The notes beneath the pieces were generated by a model. That model had not been told where the DNA came from, searched no databases, and saw only the letters and a list, made by a program, of their open reading frames with translations. DNA of 64,000 nt, from NCBI GenBank assembly GCA_047967505.1, contig CM106540.1, one strand, 5' to 3'. Each line of letters starts with the position of its first letter. Position 1 is the stretch's first letter. Shown here one piece after another: positions 56,235 to 64,000 of the stretch. The stretch is from Dipteris shenzhenensis (lineage: Eukaryota > Polypodiophyta > Polypodiopsida > Gleicheniales). Made by a program: the position numbers and the translations under genes.

Positions 56235-59200
56235 ACATTTCTCTGATGGGCACAAAACTTTGTACACACCTCAACCTAGGTCTTATTGACTTGCATACAA
56301 AGTGGTGCACCCATCCCATAAGTACTTGTTCAGATAACATACCTCCAAACGTATTTGATGACGATTGTGCATAACACTAGGAACAAAATGGTGTATCATG
56401 TGAGATCGACTATGCAAATCATATCCAATGGACACAAGACTTTGCACGTTCCTCAACCTAGGTAGTATTGACTTGTGTGCAAAGTGGTATCCCCATCTGA
56501 TAAGTACTTGTTTGAAAAATACACCTATGATCGTGTTTTTTGACCGTTGTACATGACACCAAGGCCAAAAACGGTATTTAATACTCAATCTACCATGTAA
56601 AGCATATCCGATGGGCACAATACTTTGCACATGCCTCAAAAGTTGTGGTATGGTATTCCATGCAAAGTGAAACGCCCATTCAATAAGTACTTTTTAGAAT
56701 ATCACACCTAGGACCATGCTTTTTATTGGTTGTTGTCCATGACACTAAGGCAAAAACGTTGATTTATGCTTAATCGACAATGCAACGCATATGCAATCAT
56801 CACACTACTTTGAACACATCTCAACCTTGGTATTATTGGCTTACATGCAAAGTGGCATTCCCATCCCATAAGTACTTAGTCGAATAACACATCTAGGACC
56901 GTGTTTTTTGACGATTGTGCATGACACTAAGGCCAAAACACTGTTTAATGCTTGTTCGACAATGCAAAGCATATCCGATGGGCGCAATACTTTGCACACA
57001 CCTTCAACTAGGTGGAATAGACTTACATGCATAGTGGCATGCCCATCTTATAAGTGCTTGATCGGATAACATACCTAGCAGCGTGTTTTTTTATGGATGT
57101 CCATGACACGAGCAAAAATAGTATTTAATGCTCGATCTACCATGCAAAGGATATCCGATGGGAACAAAACTTTTTGTACGCCTCAACCTAGGTGGTATTG
57201 AAATTTTCTCAAAGAGGCACACCCATCCGATAAGTACTTGGTCAGATAACACACCTAAGGGCGTGCTTTTTTGCGGATGTGCATATCACTCGGGAAAAAA
57301 TGGTGTATAATGCGTGATCGACCATGCAAAGCATATCCGATGGTGACAATACTTTGCATGCACCTCAACATAGTTGAAACGGACTTGCGTGCAAAGTGGA
57401 GCCCCCATCCGATAAGTACTTGTTTGATTAACACACTTAGGACCGTGTTTTTTAATGGTTGTGCATGACACTAAGGCAAAAATGTTGTTTTATGCTTGAT
57501 CGACAATGCAAAGCATATCCGATGGGCACAATACTTTGCACACACCTTCAACTAGGTCGAATCGACTTACATGCAAAGTGACATGCCCATACCATTAGTG
57601 CTTGATTGGATAACATACCTACCAACGTGTTTTTTTACGGATGTGCATGACACTAGAGAAAAAATAGTATTTAATGCTCGATCGACCATGCAAAGGATAT
57701 CCGATGGGCACAACACTTTTTGTATGCCTCAACCTAGGTGTTATTGAAATGTTCTCAAAGAGGCATACCCATCCGATAAGTACTTGGTCAGATAACACAC
57801 CTAAGGGCGTGTTTTTTTGCGGATGTGCATATCACTAGGGAAAAAATGGTAGATAATGCATGACGACCATGCAAAGCATATCCGATGGTGACAATACTTT
57901 GCACGCACCTCAGCGTAGTTGAAACTGACTTGTGTGCAATGTGGAGCCCCCATCCGATAAGTACTTATTTGAATAACACACCTACGGCCGTGTTTTTATA
58001 TGGTTGTGCATGACACTAAGGCAAAAACGGTGTTTTATGCTTGATGAACAATGCAAAGCATATCCGATGGGCACAATACTTTGCACACACCTTCAACTAC
58101 GTGGAATTGACTTACATGCAAAGTGGCACACCCATACCATAAGTGCTTGATCGGATAACATACCTAGCAGTGTGTTTTTTTACGGATGTGCATGACACTA
58201 GAGCAAAAATAGTATTTAATGCTCGATCGACCATGCAAAGGATATCCGATGGGCACAACACTTTTGTTACACCTTAACCTAGGTGGTATTGAAATGTTCT
58301 CAAAGAGGCACATCCATCCGATAAATACTTGGTTAGATAACACAGCTAAGGGCGTGTTTTTTTGCGGATGTGCATACCACTGGGGAAAAAACAATGTATA
58401 ATGCGTGATCGACCATGCAAATCATATCTGATGGTGACAATACTATGCACACACCTCAACGTACTTGAAACGGACTTGAGTGCAAAGTGGAGCCCCATCC
58501 GATAAGTACTTGTTTGAATAACACACCTAGGACCGTGTTTTTTTATGGTTGTGCATGACACTAAGGCAAAAACGGTGTTTTATGCTTGATCGACAATGCA
58601 AAGCATATCCGATGGGCACAATACTTTTCACACACCTTCAACTAGGTGGAATTGACTTACATGCAAAGTGGCACGCCCATCCCATAAGTGCTTGATCGGA
58701 TAACATACCTAGCAGCGTGTTTTTTTACGGATGTGCATGACACTAGAGCAAAAATAGTATTTAATGCTCGATCGACCATGCAAAGGATATCTGATGGACA
58801 CAAAACTTTTTGTACGCCTCAACCTAGGTGGTATTGAAATTTTCTCAAAGAGGCACACCCATCCGATAAGTACTTGGTCAGATAACACACCTAAGGGCAT
58901 GTTTTTTTGCGAATGTCCATATCACTAGGGAAAAAATGGTGTACAATGCGTGATCGACCATGCAAAGCATATCCGATGGTGGAAATACTTTTTGCGCACC
59001 TCAAACTAGATGAAACGGACTTGCGTGCAAAGTGGAGCCCCCATCTGATAAGTACTTGTTTAATTAACACACTTAGGACCATGTTTTTTCAATGTTGTGC
59101 ATGAAACTAACGCAAAAACGGTATTTTATGCTTGATCGACAATGCAAAGCATATCCGATGGGCACGATAATTTGCACACACCTTCAACTAGGTGGAATTG

Positions 59201-62105
59201 ACTTACATGCAAAGTGGCATTCCCATCGCATAAGTGCTTGATCGGATAACACACCTAGCAACATGTTTTTTTTTGGATGTGTATGACACTAAGGCAAAAA
59301 TGGTATTTAATGCTCGATCGACCATGCAAAGCATATCTGATGGGCACAATAGTTTTCCTATACCTCAACCTAGGTGGTATTGAAATGTTCTCAAAGAGGC
59401 ACACCCATCTGATAAGTACTTGGTCAGATAACATACCTAAGGGCATGTTTTTTTGCAGATGTGCATATCACTACGGGAAAAACGTTGTAGAATGCGTAAT
59501 CGACCATGCAGAGCATATTCGATGGTGACAATACTTTGCACGCATCTCAACCTAGTTGAAACAGACTTGCGTGCAAACTGGAGCTCCGATCTGATAAGTA
59601 CTTGTTTGATTAATACACTTAGGACCGTGTTTTTTCATGGTTGTGCATGACACTAAGGCAAGAACGGTGTTTTAAGCTTGATCGACAATGCAAAGCATAT
59701 CCGATGGGCACAATACTTTGCACACACCTTCAACTAGGTGGAATTGAACTACATGCAAAGTGGCACACCCACCCCATAATTGCTTGATCGGATAACATAC
59801 CTAGCAGCTTGTTTTTTTTACGGATGTGCATGACACTAGAGTAAAAATAGTATTTAATGCTCGATCAACCATGCAAAGGATATCCGATGGGAACAATACT
59901 TTTCCTACACCGCAACCTAGGTGGTATTGAAATGTTCTCAAAGAGGCACACCCATCCAATAAGTACTTGGTCAGATAACACACCTAAGGGTGTGTTTTTT
60001 TGCAGATGTGCATACCACTAGGGAAAAAATGGTGTATAATGCATGATCGACCATGTAAATCATATGCGATGGTGACAATAATTTGCACACGCCTCAATGT
60101 AGTTGAAAACGACTTGCGTGAAAAGTGGAGCCCCCATCCGATAAGTACTTGTTTGAATAACACACCTAGGACCGTGTTTTTTAATGGTTGTGCATGACAC
60201 TAAGGCAAAAACGGCGTTTTATGCTTGATCGACAATGCAAAGCATATCGGATGGGCACAATACTTTGCACACACCTTCAACTAGGTGGAATTGACTTACA
60301 TGCAAAGTGGCACACCCATCCCATAAGTGTTTGATCGGATAACATACCTAGCAGCGTGTTTTTTTACGGATGTGCATGACACTAGAGCAAAAATAGTATT
60401 TAATGCTCGATCGACCATGCAAAGGATATCTGATGGGCACAACACTTTCGTACACCTCAATCTAGGTGGTATTGAAATGTTCTCAATGAGGCACACCCAT
60501 CCGATAAGTACTTGGTCAGATAACACACCTAATGGCGCGTTTTTTTGCGGATGTCCATATCACTAGGGAAAAAATGGTGTATAATGCGTGATCGACCATG
60601 CAAAGCATATCCGATGGTGACAATACTTTGAACACACCTAAACGTAGTTGAAACGGACTTGCGTGCAAAGTGGAGCCCCCATCCGATTAGTACTTATTTG
60701 AATAACACACCTACGGCCGTGTTTTTATATGGTTGTGCATGACACAAAGGCAAAAACGGTGTTTTATGCTTGATCGACAATGCAAAGCATATCCGATGGG
60801 CACAATACTTTGCACACACCTTCAAGTAGGTGGAATTGACTTACATGTAGAGTGGCATTCCCATCGCATAAGTACTTGATCGGATAACACACCTAGCAGT
60901 GTGTTTTTTTACGGATGTGCATGACACTAAGGTAAAAATGGTATTTAATGTGCAATCGACCATGCAAAGCATATCCGATGGGCACAATACTTTTCTTGCA
61001 CCTTAACCTAGGTGGTATTGAAATGTTCTCAAAGAGGCACACCCATCCGATAAGTACTTGGTCAGATAACATACCTAAGGGCATGTTTTTTTGCGGATGT
61101 GCATATCATTACGGGAAAAACGTTGTAGAATGCATAATCGACCATGCAGAGCATATCCAATGGTGACAATACTTTGCACACATCTCAACGTAGTTGAAAC
61201 GGACTTGCATGCAAACTGGAGCCCCCATCCGATAAGTACTTGTTTGATTAACACACTTAGGACCGTGTTTTTATATGGTTGTGCATGACACTAAGGCAAG
61301 AACGGTGTTTTAAGCTTGATCGACAATGCAAAGCATATCCGATGGGCACAATACTTTGCACACAGCTTCAACCAGGTGGAATTGACTTACATGCAAAGTG
61401 GCATTCCCATCACATAAGTACTTGATCGGATAACACACCTAGTAGCGTGTTTTTTTTACGGATGTGCATGACACGAGCAAAAATAGTATTTAATGCTCGA
61501 TCGACCATGCAAAGCATATCAGATGGGAACAATACTTTTCCTACGCCTTAACCTAGGTGGTATTGAAATTTTGTCAAAGAGGCACACCCATCCGATAAGT
61601 AGTACTTTGTTACATAATATACCTAAGGGCGTGTTTTTTTGCAGATGTGCATATCACTACGGGAAGAACGTTGTATAATGCGTAATCGACCATGCAGAGC
61701 ATATTCGATGGTGACAATACTTTGCATGCATCTCAACCTAGTTGAAATGGACTTGCGTGAAAAGTGAAGCCGCCATCCAATAAGTACTTGTTTGATTAAC
61801 ACACTTAGGACCATGTTTTTTCATGGTTGTGCATGACACTAAGGCAAAAACGGTGTTTTATGATTGATCGACAATGCAAAGCATATCCGATGGGCACAAT
61901 ACTTTGCACACACCTTCAACTAGGTAGAATTGACTTACATGCAAAGTGGCACACGCATCCCATTAGTGCTTGATTGGATAACATACCTAGCAGGCTCGTG
62001 TTTTTTTATGGATGTGCATGACACTAGAGCAAAAATAGTATTTAATGCTCGATTGACCATGCAAAGGATAACTTGGCATGTCCATCTGATGAGTACTTGA
62101 TCGGA
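56235..62105. repeat. Satellite array: 182-bp monomers in a three-monomer higher-order repeat
   Basis: About 32 monomers in head-to-tail order. From 56,969 the monomers cycle strictly through three variants. A has aactaggtggaattgactta and cataagtgcttgatcgg; B has caaaggatatccg and gaaat(g/t)ttctcaaagaggc; C has ccgatggtgac and gaaacggacttgcgtgc. The shared gcatatccgatgg anchor of type A recurs at 56,969, 57,513, 58,058, 58,603, 59,149, 59,695, 60,242, 60,787, 61,333 and 61,881, that is every 544-548 bp. The left edge (56,235-56,968) consists of more divergent monomers not fitting the cycle, and the right end has a monomer with an internal deletion near 62,068. Most monomers contain the palindrome AAGTACTT. 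Frames of 60-80 codons inside the array are by-products of the period. Confidence 0.95.
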
Positions 62106-62205
62106 TAACTTCTCCCACCTATAAATTAAGTACTAATTAAAAATTATAATAAATGAGTAGATTATTAAAAAGGGACTAATATTTATGTAATTATTGCTAC
62201 TGCAG
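62106..62205 (+). other. Remaining intron before the last coding region
   Basis: AT-rich sequence ending in a good acceptor ttattgctactgcag at 62,205. The rest of this gene's 5' part is absent or lies beyond the satellite. Confidence 0.45.
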
Positions 62206-63377
62206 CTTGCTTGCGAAGGACTCTCACAAAGGAGATGGCTATAGATTTTTTTCCAGGGATGGATGTGATTTTATGTAGCAAAAGAGAAGTAGTTGCATTT
62301 GCTACAATCCATGATAGTGATCCCAATTCAGTTTGCCACTTTCGAAGACTTGGCGAAGATAAGGTGGCAGTTACTGTATCAAAGATTGTTAGCGCACATG
62401 TTGAGCTAAAGTATAAATGTGGAGATATGGAAACACTTGGAGATGTTATGCCCTACAATACATCCAACAAATCATTTATAGCATGGGACAAAGATGAGAC
62501 TTATGCAACAGACATTATCAAGAATACAAAGTGCACCACCTTGGATTTTACTATAGGGGACATTTTACAAATGAGATCATTTGCAAATAAGACTGTAGCA
62601 GAAGGTGAAGTATTGGGATTTGAACAAGTGGAGCAATGGTCATTTGCATAGATGAGGATTCTAAAAGTCACTGATGATGGTATGGTTGATAACATAACAT
62701 CCTTATGTGATCCCTACTATGAGGTAGGCAAGAATATGAGATGGAGCATGCAATTTTTAAACATGAGAAAGAGGCACGTGGTTTTCAATGATAAAGACAA
62801 GGTATACTACAATATCAAAGGACCTAAAAAGCATGCCCATGTGCCAGGCTCTATCACTTCAAATGTGGATGATTTCAATATACTCAATTATAGAAGTGAC
62901 ATCTTATTTGGAGTGGATGAGTTCATTGGTTCCGAGAAACAAAATGACTTTAGAAGCGAAGCCTTATCTGGGGTGAATGAATTCTTGCACAGTGAGAAGG
63001 GCAAAGGTTTCAATAGCAATGTCTTGTCAAGTGTGGATGAGTTCATGCATATTAACAAACCTGGTGTCAATCAAGCTTGTGGATTTTTGAAGGCCATGCA
63101 AGATGTCCCAATGAGTGATGTTCTCTCAGGAGTGGAAGAGTTTCAGGGTTCTCAATACTGTCGTAGAATATTGAATTCATTGAATGGTCCTAAGAGTATG
63201 TTAAAAATGAGGATGAGATCAACAGAGGATTATAATTCAATATTTAACTTTGATTGTGATATGGACAAGGATGCAACGACCAATCATGGATGCTTGGTTA
63301 CAAACAAATGTGAGGAGAAGAAGTGCATAAATACAGATAACAATGTGCGGAATGAAAACGGTCATACATATGCATGA
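62206..63377 (+). pseudogene. Transposon-like gene part with 20-residue repeats, one in-frame stop
   Basis: After an intron acceptor, one frame runs to 63,377 with a single TAG at 62,649-62,651. The first Met is at 62,235. The N-terminal part (PGMDVILCSKREVVAFATI, VCHFRRLGEDKVAVTVSKIV, METLGDVM, FIAWDKDE) resembles a domain I associate with plant transposon-linked proteins of the DUF8039 kind; this is from memory. At 62,892, 62,952 and 63,012 three exact-period 60-bp units, and a fourth at 63,111, encode S-x-x-L-x-(G/S)-V-x-E-F repeats. The C-terminal part is Asn/Cys-rich. Function unknown; the overlap with the next frame (ATGA) suggests that they are parts of one gene with a frameshift or intron. 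Confidence 0.5.
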
Positions 63378-64000
63378 AGAGAAAGCGAGATCCACAAAAG
63401 CAACCAAAGAGGAAGAGAGTCATGAAGGAGGAGAACATGTTAAATGCATTGGGATATCTATGTTGCAAGCGAAGATGTATGCGCTTCATTGATCTTACAG
63501 ACATCAGGGAATGTAGAGGACACGTGTGGCAAAGAAGAGGAAGCGAAAGAAATGAATACCTTCTCACAAGTCTCTCTTGCTTTCTTCAGAATGGCAATAA
63601 AAGACTAAGTTCAAGACAAAAGGAAAAACCTCTCGTAAATGGAAAAAGGATTTGCAATAAGGCATATCACAATATTACTGGATTATCCCATGGTACATAT
63701 TGGGATTTAGTCACCAAGGCAAAGGGCGGCAACACATTTAGCATTCACGGTAATAGAGGAAGGTCCAAATCAAGAATCTCAAGTGTCAGGGCAGCAGCAA
63801 TTTTGCAAGACTTCATACATGAAAATGCTTTACCTCAACCCCATATATCTACCAAACTCCCTAACGGTGACGCGATCACTGAAATGCACCTTCCAATGGG
63901 CTTGACAAAGCTCGAAGTATTTGACTCTATTGTAGAAAAGCAAAGGCAAAGAGGGGATGCCGTAGCTTCTTCTCATACTTTGTATACTCTTTGGAAGAAG
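63374..64000 (+). CDS. Partial transposase-like ORF, runs off the window
   Basis: An open frame starts with ATG at 63,374 (overlapping the TGA of the previous frame) and stays open for 209 codons to the window edge. The N-terminus is very basic (KRKRDPQKQPKRKR, a likely nuclear localisation signal). It is followed by CCKRRCMRFID, a short Cys/Arg pattern, then KRICNKAYHNITGLSHGTY, SIHGNRGRSKSR and DFIHENALPQPH. The order VC/IC-(N/R)KA(F/Y)...GLS...HGN...LP matches, from memory, the front part of an uncharacterised DDE transposase family seen in plants and animals. The catalytic part would lie beyond 64,000. Confidence 0.45.
   Translation, partial: MKRKRDPQKQPKRKRVMKEENMLNALGYLCCKRRCMRFIDLTDIRECRGHVWQRRGSERNEYLLTSLSCFLQNGNKRLSSRQKEKPLVNGKRICNKAYHNITGLSHGTYWDLVTKAKGGNTFSIHGNRGRSKSRISSVRAAAILQDFIHENALPQPHISTKLPNGDAITEMHLPMGLTKLEVFDSIVEKQRQRGDAVASSHTLYTLWKK

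Noticed and set aside
56283-61814. Many 60-80-codon frames of similar sequence on both strands
   Set aside because: They recur with the satellite period and are a by-product of the 182-bp repeat, not genes.
56235-62105. CRISPR-like array
   Set aside because: The repeats are head-to-tail monomers without unique spacers, and the genome is a plant's.
56235-62105. CENP-B-box-like motif in the satellite
   Set aside because: No stretch fits the NTTCGNNNNANNCGGGN pattern in the monomers I read.
1-64000. tRNA or rRNA genes
   Set aside because: No cloverleaf with A and B boxes and no rRNA core sequence was seen by eye; a covariance-model scan would settle this.

Overview
This 64 kb window is nuclear DNA from a land plant. 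The evidence is a single-exon plant-type ANTH/AP180-like clathrin adaptor gene, several Ty1/copia elements of the Tnt1-like kind with initiator-Met-tRNA primer sites, plant-type LINEs, a Helitron-like helicase remnant and GT-AG introns. The density of decayed transposase genes and of coding sequence I cannot place leaves a non-seed plant (fern or lycophyte) possible, but this is only an impression; the species cannot be read from the sequence.

Left part (1-12.9 kb): a decayed multi-exon DDE transposase gene (about 1.69-4.45 kb, +) whose acidic residues, CxxC and HxxxxH fall at almost the same spacing as the RAG1/Transib catalytic core. Next is a broken centromeric-histone-H3-like (CENH3) gene with a telo-box and TATA box (4.63-5.29 kb, +). 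A repeat-rich stretch with two hairpins, a possible MITE and a G-rich tract follows. The one clearly intact host gene is the clathrin assembly protein on the minus strand (9,626-11,422).

Middle (12.9-44.6 kb): Copia element B (12,929-18,481, minus, 3' end missing); an unrecognised decayed coding region (18.97-20.80 kb, minus); LINE endonuclease debris; a long stretch with little coding; and another unrecognised Ser/Thr-rich decayed region (26.4-27.8 kb, minus). A LINE on the plus strand (28.53-37.30 kb) is split by a three-LTR Copia A array (30,056-36,956) flanked by the 5-bp duplication CTGGC. A second LINE fragment, a nitronate monooxygenase-like pseudogene (39.86-40.26 kb, minus), a Helitron/PIF1 helicase remnant (41.82-43.11 kb, +) and a LINE 3' fragment follow.

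Right part (44.6-64 kb): a long minus-strand LINE (44,613-48,703), a truncated Copia A solo LTR that sits in the protease of a third copia family (C), and Copia B' (51,062-56,076), a close relative of element B. Then comes a satellite array (about 56,235-62,105) of ~182-bp monomers arranged as a strict three-monomer higher-order repeat of 544-548 bp. The window closes with an interrupted coding region with 20-residue repeats and an open frame that runs off the end (62,206-64,000, +), probably another transposon gene.

Overall this looks like a heterochromatic, possibly pericentromeric, graveyard of nested transposons around one functional gene. The genes do not form a pathway. The points that stand out are the RAG1-like transposase core, the CENH3-like pseudogene sharing a window with a nucleosome-sized HOR satellite, and the three-LTR copia array with an intact target-site duplication.
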